From the NCBI RefSeq assembly GCF_900538275.1, contig NZ_LR130778.1, forward strand, positions 1,980,001 to 2,044,000: a stretch of 64,000 nucleotides of DNA, read 5' to 3'. A program made the translations under genes and the position numbers. Source of the DNA: Petrocella atlantisensis. Its GTDB lineage: Bacteria > Bacillota > Clostridia > Lachnospirales > Vallitaleaceae. Below are positions 47,753 through 55,434 of the stretch, one piece after another. The notes beneath the pieces are model-generated. The model was not told where the DNA came from, did no database searches, and saw only the letters and a list, made by a program, of their open reading frames with translations. Each line of letters begins with the position of its first letter. Position 1 is the stretch's first letter.

Positions 47753-49087
47753 ATGAAAGTCGTGTTAATTAATTCGCCAATATTTGACCGATTAGAAACG
47801 GACATGGCAGGTAATGAGTATTTACCACCGTTTGGTCTTGGCTATTTGGCGACAAAAATTCTAGAAAATAATTGGGATGTAATAATTTTAGATGTAATTC
47901 AGTTAGGTTTAAATATAACTCAAGTCATTCAGAGGCTATATGAAATACAGCCAGACGTTATAGGTATTAATATTTTTTCTGTTAATATTCCCATTGTCAA
48001 AATTATATTGGAATCCTATCTTTTGAAGGCAAGGCTAATTGTAGGAGGTCAGTGCACAAAATTCATTTATGATAAAATCGTCAAATGGAATATTAATAAT
48101 GACCTAGTCGTGATAATTGGGGAAGGCGATTTAATTATTTGTGATGTGATTGAAGACAAGGTTTCAGAGCCCCCCATATATGAATGTGATACTCGTAAAG
48201 TATACCAAGTTGATATCTCATCAAAATATTTTTCAGAGGACATAAATAATTTGACTTTAAATAGAGGCTTACTTAATGAAAATTATGTGGTAAACTACTA
48301 TGGTTTGAATGAAAGAGCAATAATAACATCAAGAGGTTGCATTTACAACTGTGCTTTTTGCGGAGCGGCAAAAAAATTAAATCAAAACAGTAAAATAAGG
48401 CTAAAAAATAAGATAAATATTATTGCAGAGATTAGTGACCTACTTCAAGAAAACCCGACAATCCAATGCATTAGAATCTTGGATGACTTGTTTTTGAGAA
48501 GTTCACAATCTATACTAGGTGCTATTGAGATATTCAATCATTTTAATGTGTCTTGGAGAGCCATGGCACATATCAAGACGTTTCAAAACACATCAGAAGA
48601 ATTGTTTATTCAAATGAAGAATAGTGGTTGTAAGGAATTATTTATTGGAATTGAATCAGGATCAGATAAAATCAGGCATATGATTAATAAATCAGGAACA
48701 GTAGATGAAATAAAGAATACCACAAGAAAAATATTGAAAAGTGGAATTGACATTAAAGGATATTTTATATTTGGCTTTCCTCTGGAATCCAAGAGTGATA
48801 TGGAAATGAGTCTTAATGTTGCGACATCAATATACGAGTGTTCACAAAATTCAGATGGAAATTTCAGAACAAGTGTTTTTCAATTTAGGCCATACCATGG
48901 AACGGCATTATTTAATGAATTTGTTGAACCAGAATTAGAGTTGGAATATCAAGAAAATCAGATTTTATCAACATTGGTTGATAGAGGACATTTTAATATT
49001 CAGACTAAAAACTACAGTCAATGTGACGATAAAGTATTATATGAGTTTATTTGCAAAACGAGTAAGCTAGGAGGACATTATGATTAA
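47753..49087 (+). CDS. B12-binding-domain radical SAM protein
   Basis: A 444-residue protein of the class B radical SAM group. The N-terminal part is a cobalamin-binding-like Rossmann domain (INSPIFDRLETDM, YLPPFGLGYLATKIL, PDVIGINIFS). The radical SAM centre is TSRGCIYNCAFCGAA: three cysteines in CX3CX2C for a [4Fe-4S] cluster. The TIM-barrel continues with KELFIGIESGSDKIRHMINK and GYFIFGFPLE. Such enzymes methylate or rearrange unreactive carbons. It starts 19 bases after the kinase gene and overlaps the next gene by eight bases, so all three are co-translated. Substrate unknown; a nucleotide or nucleic-acid base is suggested by both neighbours. Confidence 0.88.
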   Translation: MKVVLINSPIFDRLETDMAGNEYLPPFGLGYLATKILENNWDVIILDVIQLGLNITQVIQRLYEIQPDVIGINIFSVNIPIVKIILESYLLKARLIVGGQCTKFIYDKIVKWNINNDLVVIIGEGDLIICDVIEDKVSEPPIYECDTRKVYQVDISSKYFSEDINNLTLNRGLLNENYVVNYYGLNERAIITSRGCIYNCAFCGAAKKLNQNSKIRLKNKINIIAEISDLLQENPTIQCIRILDDLFLRSSQSILGAIEIFNHFNVSWRAMAHIKTFQNTSEELFIQMKNSGCKELFIGIESGSDKIRHMINKSGTVDEIKNTTRKILKSGIDIKGYFIFGFPLESKSDMEMSLNVATSIYECSQNSDGNFRTSVFQFRPYHGTALFNEFVEPELELEYQENQILSTLVDRGHFNIQTKNYSQCDDKVLYEFICKTSKLGGHYD

Positions 49088-49631
49088 TGAGATAATGAAC
49101 TGCAATAAGTGCAATATGTGTAATAATCAGAGACCTCTTTTAGATAAGGTGGAAAAGTGCGATGTAATGTGGGTAGGTCTTTCTGCTAAACAAGTTGATA
49201 ATGTCTTAGATGAAGTCCCTTTATCGGTAGCCACTAAATCAGGAAAACTAATTAATGAAATGGAATCTGAAGTACAAGGCTGTAAGTTCTATAAAACTAA
49301 TGTAGTTAAGTGCTTACCATTAAATAATAATGGTAAGTTAAGATACCCTACTAAGAAGGAGATGGATCTTTGCATTGTTAATCTCAAGAAAGAAATTGAG
49401 TTGCTTAAGCCAAAGATTATTATATTGTTAGGCAACAATGTAATTCAGTCAGTTGAAAAAAGCATGAAAGTAACATTTGACAAATTCAATGATTATGAGT
49501 ACAAACTATATAAGTATGGAGAGTTTAGCTTTTTGCCAATTCACCATCCTTCTTATATTAGTGTCTACAAAAGAAAAAGTAAAGAAATCTATATAGATTC
49601 TGTCAAAGAGTTGATTATGTTATCACTATAA
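49080..49631 (+). CDS. UDG-like protein with altered active-site motif
   Basis: A 183-residue protein of the uracil-DNA glycosylase (family 4/5-like) fold. Evidence is the N-terminal cysteine group CNKCNMC, the segment FYKTNVVKCLPL followed by RYPTKKEMDLCIVNLKKEI and LKPKIIILLGNNV, and the motif HHPSYI near the end. These match iron-sulfur UDGs. The first catalytic motif, normally GEAPG with an acidic residue, is here VGLSAKQVDN. So it may bind or cut another base or be a non-cleaving reader. AGGAGG lies in the end of the radical SAM gene and the ATG overlaps it by eight bases. Confidence 0.75.
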   Translation: MINEIMNCNKCNMCNNQRPLLDKVEKCDVMWVGLSAKQVDNVLDEVPLSVATKSGKLINEMESEVQGCKFYKTNVVKCLPLNNNGKLRYPTKKEMDLCIVNLKKEIELLKPKIIILLGNNVIQSVEKSMKVTFDKFNDYEYKLYKYGEFSFLPIHHPSYISVYKRKSKEIYIDSVKELIMLSL

Positions 49632-49671
49632 AGCCTTTAGATAGGCATAATAAGCGAGTGAGGCTACACTA

Positions 49672-50157
49672 ATGGGGAAAATAGATAATGAAATCGAATT
49701 AAAAGTCCTTGATATGTCATGGGACTATTATAAACTTTTAGCACAACAAAGAGTTACACACTTTAATTTATTTATTATTATTATTGGAGCAACAAGTGCA
49801 GTTGTAGCAACGCAAATATTCGTCAATCTGAGAGGAAATATGATTGCACTTGCATCAGCAGTAGCTCAACTGTTATTATGTTTTATTTTTTATAAGATTG
49901 ATATTCGAAACAAATTTCTAATAAAGCATAATGAGCGGATAATAAAAAATTATGAGTCAAGAGTTGAAAAAGGCATTCCCCAAATATTCATCACAGAGGA
50001 AAAGAATACTAAAGATATTCGTATGTCTGATAAAGATAAAATATACCTTTTTCGACAGCTTAGTATTTCACAACTTTATAATCTGTTTTTTTCTTTTTTT
50101 GCTATTGTTAGTTTGTTTGAAGGTTGTCTTGCGATTTTTTTGATTTTTACAGAATGA
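49672..50157 (+). CDS. Small three-helix membrane protein, possible effector
   Basis: A 161-residue protein with two adjacent hydrophobic helices (about 33-50 and 60-81), a charged cytoplasmic loop and a C-terminal helix at about 135-159. The wording YKLLAQQRVTHFNLFIIIIGA and FYKIDIRNKFLIKHNERIIKN is a pattern I associate with small membrane proteins of defence islands, but I cannot name a family. It starts 40 bases after the UDG-like gene and probably ends the cluster. By analogy it could be a membrane-damaging or signalling effector; this is a guess. Confidence 0.6.
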   Translation: MGKIDNEIELKVLDMSWDYYKLLAQQRVTHFNLFIIIIGATSAVVATQIFVNLRGNMIALASAVAQLLLCFIFYKIDIRNKFLIKHNERIIKNYESRVEKGIPQIFITEEKNTKDIRMSDKDKIYLFRQLSISQLYNLFFSFFAIVSLFEGCLAIFLIFTE

Positions 50158-50227
50158 TGTATAAATAGATTAAGTCGTCATTGAATAAAGACAATAAAGA
50201 AGAAACTGGAAGGACAAGGGAAGTATC

Positions 50228-50505
50228 ATGAAAAAACTGTAATATTTTTGGGTCCTGGGCATCAAAGTTAGATGGTGCATCTCTACAAATGGAACTTTTT
50301 AGATATTATTTTGAAGTTTATAACTGATGAAAGAATGCAAGTGATATTAATTCCATTGAATATGTTGAAAAGGATAAACTGTAAGAGAGTTCTTGACATG
50401 TTTCTTCGGTATTGAATCTTTTGATACGGTTAATCATAATGAATATTCAACTTTGAAGAGGCTTTGGGTATTTTAGATTTGGCTATTATTAATGTAAATA
50501 AGTGA
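50228..50505 (+). pseudogene. Decayed SIR2-like gene, N-terminal remnant
   Basis: Short stretches in different frames read like the start of a SIR2-like gene: VIFLGPG, then in another frame ASKLDGASLQMELFRYYF (compare LGAGASKADGAPLQ-type starts), then TFEEALGILDLAI-like wording (read here as FEEALGILDLAI). Stops and frame changes interrupt them, so no protein can be made. A second SIR2 gene thus once stood 3' of the cluster. The rest was lost, and an IS21-family element lies immediately after. Confidence 0.5.
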
Positions 50506-50547
50506 AGCTGGCATATAAATACGGAACTCAGCAAATTGAGTTTGAGG

Positions 50548-50555
50548 TTATTTTC
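50548..50555 (+). repeat. Target site duplication of the IS21 element, left copy
   Basis: TTATTTTC immediately before the IS terminus TGTGTTTG; identical to 52879-52886. Confidence 0.85.
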
Positions 50556-50653
50556 TGTGTTTGTCAACGAAAAAGTGAGCCACTTGATCACCAAATTGTG
50601 AGCCACTCTGATCATAAAAAAGTGAACCATGTGATCATGAATTTTTGAGCCAC

Positions 50654-51394
50654 TTAGTTCAATGACTTACTTAATCGATAAGAATCACCATTCATATTTA
50701 GTATATGAGCATTAAAGGTTACTCTATCGATCAAAGCATTAGTTAACAATGTATCTGGGAAGAATTCTTCCCACTTTGAGAATTCGAGGTTTGTTGATAT
50801 AACAACACTTCCTCGTTCAGAACGCTCTGATATTACCTGAAACAATAGTTCTGACTGATACTTATTAAATGATAGATAAGATAACTCATCGAGGATTAAT
50901 AAATCAATCCTTGATAGCTGACGAATAAACTTACCCAAACGTTGTTCTGATTCTGCTTCAACTAATTCTGTAGCTAAACTGGCCGCAGTTGTAAAGTGAA
51001 CTTTGAAGCCATTTAAACAGGCCTTTAGACCAAGCGCTATAGACAAATGTGTTTTACCTGTACCAGGATTGCCAATAAGAATGATATTTTCTTTCTTTTT
51101 GACGAACTCACAACTGGCTAACTCAAAGATCGTAGATGAATCTACATGTTGTAACCGATTCAATTCAAACTCCTCTAATGATTTTTCGAAAGGAAATTTA
51201 GCTTGGCGCTTTAACCTAATCAACTTATTTTCCTTACGATTGCCTGCTTCAACCTTTAGTAGTTGTAGTAAGAATTCCTCATATGTTTGCTGGTTTTCTT
51301 TGCTATCTCGAAGCACTTGCTCGTAGGACTGAAACGAAGAAAGTTTCATTGCTTTAGATAAGAGTTTTATTTGTTGGTTGACGATAGAATCCAT
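50654..51394 (-). CDS. istB: IstB-like ATP-binding transposition helper
   Basis: A 246-residue AAA+ protein. The Walker A loop is LIGNPGTGKTHL (about 102-110) and Walker B is LLILDELSYLSF. The start QIKLLSKAMKLSSF and the end YRLSKSLN fit IS21 IstB. It loads target DNA for the IstA transposase. Its start overlaps the end of istA, as usual in IS21. It is intact while istA is not. Confidence 0.95.
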   Translation of the reverse strand: MDSIVNQQIKLLSKAMKLSSFQSYEQVLRDSKENQQTYEEFLLQLLKVEAGNRKENKLIRLKRQAKFPFEKSLEEFELNRLQHVDSSTIFELASCEFVKKKENIILIGNPGTGKTHLSIALGLKACLNGFKVHFTTAASLATELVEAESEQRLGKFIRQLSRIDLLILDELSYLSFNKYQSELLFQVISERSERGSVVISTNLEFSKWEEFFPDTLLTNALIDRVTFNAHILNMNGDSYRLSKSLN

Positions 51395-52769
51395 TAACTA
51401 TTCACCTCCTGTATCAGCTGATCATAGAGATTTAGCTGTGTTGGGATGACAGTTATGTCAGGCGTTTCTTTTAACCCGTTAGATTCCTTTAAATAGGCTA
51501 AAAGAAGTTTCTGACCACCATGTTTACTCGCATACATCTGTAGGACATCCTTTGGAACATATTGTCTTACTGGTGCTGCATTAAAGATGGCTCGTGGTTT
51601 TGCTTCTAACAACTTAATATAGTGACCAATGTCATAAGTACGATGATTCTTACCATAGTTGCGTTCATGATTAGCAATCATTTCATTTTTATGGTAAACA
51701 CGAATCTCACTTGGTCCAGCCTTAAGGCAAACTTCTTTCCCACAATAATCCGTTGGGACAGAGTACTTATTCGTCTGGAAGGTTATAAGTGAATATGCAC
51801 TGACTTCAGGGTAGAGAAGCTTTTCAGGGCTATAGTGGTACAAAGGCAGTGGCAGTAAAACACGTTTTTCAATGCTGAAGTTTTCACCTACAGTACCGGT
51901 TCTGCTAGCAATAGAATGCTCTATGTATCCTTGGCAGTAGCTTTCTAAGGTGGCATTTAATTCGTCTAGTGAATCAACTTTTGGCATTGGAACCATAGCA
52001 TTTCGCCTAACGTAGCCCACAAGATTTTCAACAAGACCTTTCTCATTACCACTACGTGGATTACAGTAAGTAGCAGCGAACTGATAATGGGCTTTCAACT
52101 CACAGTAGCGTTTGGTCTCTTTGGTCACGTATGCACCAAGACCCTCGCTTACAGCCACCTTAGCATTATCAAAGATTGTACGCTTAGGTACGCCACCAAA
52201 GAACTTGAATGATGAAATATGAGCGTCTAGAAAGCATTCCTCATTTTCAGCATAGTATGCCTTCACAAAAAAGTGGCCGCTGAAGCATAATCGCATGCAG
52301 AAGAATTTCAGTTTCTTACGTTGCCCTTTGATGTAGGCATAGGCACTACCAAAATCAATCTGTGCAGCTTCGCCAGGGTCAAATTCTAAAGGAACAAAGG
52401 CTTCTTTAGTCTTATTCCTAAGTTCACGAACAACACGCCGAATGGTTGAGCCACTTCCACTAAAACCAAGCTCGTCTTGTAGTCGTTGATGAATCCTTGT
52501 GGCAGTATGCTTTTGCTTTTGAAGGAATGGGTATCATCTTCTTCAAAACACTTAAGAATAAAGTCTTTGACTTCATCTGTAACAACAGGGGTTGATCTTG
52601 ATGAGTATTCCTTGCGTTCCCATGGAACATGCTCACCGTTACAGTACTTAGAAACCGTGTTTCTTGAGATATCTAGTTTTCTAGAAATTGCTCTTTGGGA
52701 CATTCCATCATGTAAATGGAGATGTCGAATTTGTTCATAAAGTTCCAAATCTATTTTCACGCCCTTCAC
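51394..52769 (-). pseudogene. istA: IstA transposase with one frameshift
   Basis: The N-terminal part (start at 52769) has an HTH: MSQRAISRKLDISRNTVSKY. Reading changes frame near 52516-52530 after THSFK. The continuation KQKHTATRIHQRLQ in the next frame runs on without a stop through AAQIDFG (first catalytic Asp), IFDNAK (second Asp) and NEKGLVEN (catalytic Glu) to 51394. Joined, they give a full IS21 transposase of about 460 residues. The break lies in an A-rich stretch (TTCAAAAGCAAAAGC), so slippage could be programmed or a sequencing error, but decay is simplest. Confidence 0.88.
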
Positions 52770-52878
52770 ACTCCTATACGATAATCTTTTCGTTTATCAT
52801 ACAGGAAATTTTATGAATGGCTCAAAAATTCGTGATCATTATGGTGCTAAATGGCTCACTTTTATATTAGCAAACACA

Positions 52879-52886
52879 TTATTTTC
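52879..52886 (+). repeat. Target site duplication of the IS21 element, right copy
   Basis: TTATTTTC directly after the terminus CAAACACA; identical to 50548-50555. Confidence 0.85.
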
Positions 52887-53209
52887 AGAAGGCAAAATGC
52901 TGACTATAGAGGTTGAAGCCTCAAGAATACTGTTATTGCCCCAGAAGTAAAACTGTAGACGAGATTCTCAAAACGGTTAAGGTAAAGTACAAGTCAGTAA
53001 AAGCATTGGGGAAGTTTACGAAAGACCACCAGGTTTTATTCAAATGAAAGTGCATCATGGCGCTGGTATCAGTTCTGAATTACGAGGTGTGTCATATGAT
53101 GCATATGAATCACTCTCAGCCATTTTGGAATTTGTTGAAACGGATTTTGCCTGATTATGAAAGTCGAAAAGAGTGGGTTCGGAATAATGGGATTAAGTAT
53201 GATTTGTAG
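52887..53209 (+). pseudogene. Decayed coding sequence right of the IS21 element
   Basis: Broken frames. Joining across the IS, IEFEVIF (before the IS) is followed by MLTIEVEASRILLLPQ and, in another frame, VDEILKTVK. This recalls the N-terminus of YgjP/DUF45-type metallopeptidases (IEYEIIRSKRKTLSIEI-like), which often sit beside restriction systems. Further on come KVHHGAGISSELRGVSYDAY and ESRKEWVRNNGIKYDL in yet other frames, which I cannot place. Several frameshifts and stops; no intact protein. Confidence 0.4.
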
Positions 53210-53221
53210 GGGGGTGAAAAT

Positions 53222-53806
53222 TTGATTGATAATATAAAAATGAAATTTCTAATGTATATTTCATCATTGTGGTTACTGTTTGTGATGCTAATTATTTTAT
53301 ATATTAGTGTTCCGCTTGAATTTGGAGAAAACAGTCACTATGTTGGGACTTGGAACTTAATAAGTACGAACGTGATTCCTTTAGTGAGTATAATGATGCT
53401 AGTTGTTAGTTCGTTTTTTGTAACAACATTTAATTATACCGTTTCAAGAGGGATGCAATCGTATTTCAAAATTAAGAGGGTTCAAAACAAGAATTATGAA
53501 CACCTAACATTTCTAACAACATATATTTTACCTTTGATAGCTTTTAACTTATCTGAGGTTCGATTTGTAATAATGTTGATGTTATTGATTTTTGTTATTG
53601 GATTTATTTATGTTAGAACAGATTTGTTTTATGCAAATCCAACGCTTGCTTTACTTGGTTATCAATTATATGAAGCTGATGTAGAGATGAGAGATAATAA
53701 AATCTATGAAAATCTGATACTTATTTGTAAAGGGAATATCAGTAAAGAATCAAACTTGGAATACTTAAGAGTTGATGAAAGAATATACTTTGTTAAGGAG
53801 AAATGA
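53222..53806 (+). CDS. kwaA: KwaA, membrane subunit of the Kiwa antiphage system
   Basis: The TTG at 53222 follows GGGGGGTG by about eight bases; an ATG six codons on is the alternative. The 194-residue protein has four hydrophobic helices (about 10-29, 48-70, 92-108 and 112-131) and a polar C-terminal part with YANPTLALLGYQLYEADVE. Four membrane helices directly before a DUF4868 protein is the Kiwa layout: KwaA senses phage at the membrane and KwaB acts on phage DNA replication. Its stop overlaps the start region of kwaB. The assignment rests on topology plus the partner. Confidence 0.8.
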   Translation: MIDNIKMKFLMYISSLWLLFVMLIILYISVPLEFGENSHYVGTWNLISTNVIPLVSIMMLVVSSFFVTTFNYTVSRGMQSYFKIKRVQNKNYEHLTFLTTYILPLIAFNLSEVRFVIMLMLLIFVIGFIYVRTDLFYANPTLALLGYQLYEADVEMRDNKIYENLILICKGNISKESNLEYLRVDERIYFVKEK

Positions 53807-53808
53807 TT

Positions 53809-54792
53809 ATGGCGATGGAATCAAAATCGGTACTTGTTGCAAAACTTAATAAAATTGTGGGACACTCTACAGAAGGTGAATTATATTTTTTACTTGAAGA
53901 TGAACGGTTGTTAATCAAAAAAGGTGACTTAGATGAACAAACCCAAGCTGTAATGACCAAGGAGTTCATCAATCATACAAAGCAATATTTGAGTCAAGAA
54001 GAAATTAGTATAATGGGACTATCCCTAGCGGATGATAGAAAAGATGTACTTTACCATTATGATTATGAAGATAGAATTCCTGAAGTAGACTATATTACAA
54101 GTGTTCAGCAAAATGTTCTATCTGACTCGTATAATTTTAAACATGATGATATTTCTAAAATGAAGGGTTATGTTTTCGCATTTGTTGATGAAGATACTCG
54201 AATAACGCTTTATAAAGAACATTATCCAATAATGGTAATGAAAAAAGAAGCTGGAGAAACGTTAAAAGACAAAATAAATATCAAATTGACCAATTCAAAT
54301 AAAATCACAGAAGTTGACGATGACATTTTTAAGTTGAACTTTGATTTTGATTTCATGATTGTTGATGGCGAATTGTATGTCAAGAATTTAAAAAAATTGG
54401 AGTCGAAATTTGGATTTATCAAAGTTCTTGAAAAAAAAGCAAATGAAAGTGTCGATACAATTGATTTGCTTGAAATTGTTGAAGATATTTCTTATTTAAG
54501 AAATGATATTACAGATGCTTCATTTGCAAGGAAAATTGTAAAAGTAGCTTCGAAATCAATTGTGCTTCAAAAATGCAATAAAGAAGATATCATTAAATTC
54601 ATTAATGAATCGAACGATATTATAAAAAATAAATTCAAGTTTGATGAGTCAGGCAACCTGCTAGATTTGAAAACTAAAAAAGCAAGAAAGGCATTTATTA
54701 CTCTTCTTGATGATTCATTTTTATATTCAAAATTAACAGACCATGATTATTTGTCAGGTGCAAAAGATGATTTAAGTTCTCATGAAATATAG
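53809..54792 (+). CDS. kwaB: KwaB (DUF4868), Kiwa antiphage system
   Basis: The ATG 53809 is chosen since AAGGAG lies eight bases upstream (the ATG 53803 would leave only two); 327 residues. Wording typical of DUF4868 is seen: KGYVFAFVDEDTRITLYKEHYPIMVMKK in the middle, of which YVFAFVDEDTR and LYKEHYPIMV are the core, then FDFDFMIVDGELYVKNLKKLE and the C-terminal LLDDSFLYSKLTDHDY. DUF4868 is the KwaB domain; KwaB binds DNA and limits late phage replication and transcription together with membrane KwaA. It is translationally linked to kwaA. No frameshift is seen. Confidence 0.82.
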   Translation: MAMESKSVLVAKLNKIVGHSTEGELYFLLEDERLLIKKGDLDEQTQAVMTKEFINHTKQYLSQEEISIMGLSLADDRKDVLYHYDYEDRIPEVDYITSVQQNVLSDSYNFKHDDISKMKGYVFAFVDEDTRITLYKEHYPIMVMKKEAGETLKDKINIKLTNSNKITEVDDDIFKLNFDFDFMIVDGELYVKNLKKLESKFGFIKVLEKKANESVDTIDLLEIVEDISYLRNDITDASFARKIVKVASKSIVLQKCNKEDIIKFINESNDIIKNKFKFDESGNLLDLKTKKARKAFITLLDDSFLYSKLTDHDYLSGAKDDLSSHEI

Positions 54793-54801
54793 GCGTTATA
54801 A

Positions 54802-55056
54802 TTATTCTTTTCCCATACCTAGAATTTCTTCAACTGTAAATGTCAAAAATAAATCTAATTGTCTATTGAATTTTTCAGTCTGACGGAAATAAATGAACAA
54901 CTTGACAATTTTCAAAGCACGTTCATAGTCATTTTCGTATGTTTTCAACTTGGTACGGTGAACCGTATCATAAATGAGGTATAGTATATTGATAAACAGC
55001 TGTTTTTCGATGTATTGGAAAGGACGTACTTTTTTTACTCTATTCGCATTTGTAGA
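54802..55056 (-). pseudogene. Start-less 3' remnant of an unrecognised gene
   Basis: An open frame of 84 codons on the minus strand, bounded upstream by a stop and lacking any good start. It reads like a real protein end: RPFQYIEKQLFINILYLIYD, then KLKTYENDYERALKIVKLF and LTFTVEEILGMGKE-stop. It looks like the C-terminus of a truncated helical protein. The putative attachment copy 54960-54977 lies within it. I do not recognise the family. Confidence 0.4.
54960..54977 (+). repeat. Putative attachment site, right copy
   Basis: GAACCGTATCATAAATGA, 16/18 identical to the last 18 bases of rlmH; both differences are synonymous, so it too would read EPYHK-stop. Same orientation as the rlmH copy, 9.7 kb away. 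Similarity does not extend further upstream. Confidence 0.45.
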
Positions 55057-55159
55057 TTAGACGTTATGCCATAAGTATAGCTTACTGTATTGCCTCTTGA
55101 ATTTATCAAAAGTAATAGTGATGAAAATATATAATTTTCAGTTGTAAGAAGCGACCATT

Positions 55160-55336
55160 GATGTCGAAATGGTAAGAACAACGATGAAAGGTCTTAATTA
55201 AAAGATCGAAGTTTACAACTATCTAATTTGAAAAACGCATTTAAAGGTTAGACAAAGAATACTAACATAAGTTACGGTAAAATTTCTGGTGGATATTGTA
55301 TAATTATATTATAAAAGTCGATATATAAATTACGAT
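55160..55336 (+). repeat. 177-bp direct repeat, left copy (long target duplication)
   Basis: Identical, base for base by eye, to 57306-57482. It starts GATGTCGAAATGGTAAG and ends ATAAATTACGAT. The transposon lies exactly between the copies. The stretch 54793-55159 before it contains only the minus-strand remnant. Confidence 0.9.
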
Positions 55337-55361
55337 CCTGTCTTTGACAGTTGTGAAACAG

Positions 55362-55404
55362 AAAAAGCTTGAAATCCCTTATAAATAGGGGCTTCAAGCT
55401 TTTT
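55362..55404 (-). terminator. Bidirectional terminator after the transposase
   Basis: AAAAAGCTTGAA (55362-55373) pairs with TTCAAGCTTTTT (55393-55404), extended inside by CCC/GGG. A run on one side and T run on the other. Confidence 0.8.
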
Positions 55405-55434
55405 ATATGTCATTAATTTTTGCGTACTTTTTTT

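Larger units (their letters stand above)
50556..52878 (-). mobile_element. IS21-family insertion sequence (2323 bp), istA broken
   Basis: The termini are TGTGTTTGTCAA at 50556 and, on the other strand, TGTGTTTGCTAA from 52878. Both are followed by internal GTGAGCCA repeats that serve as transposase-binding sites in IS21 elements: at the left end GTGAGCCACTTGATCA, GTGAGCCACTCTGATCA and GTGAACCATGTGATCA. An 8-bp target duplication TTATTTTC flanks it on both sides. It carries istA and istB on the minus strand. istA has a frameshift, so the copy is probably inactive by itself. The clean duplication and intact ends indicate fairly recent insertion into already decayed sequence. Confidence 0.93.

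Noticed and set aside
47753-49087. Radical SAM protein as a prokaryotic viperin
   Set aside because: It has an N-terminal B12-binding-like domain and CX3CX2C in the class B setting; viperin-specific motifs are not seen.
52386-52769. N-terminal part of istA read as a separate small HTH protein
   Set aside because: Its continuation in the next frame is a perfect IstA sequence; it is a frameshifted transposase start.
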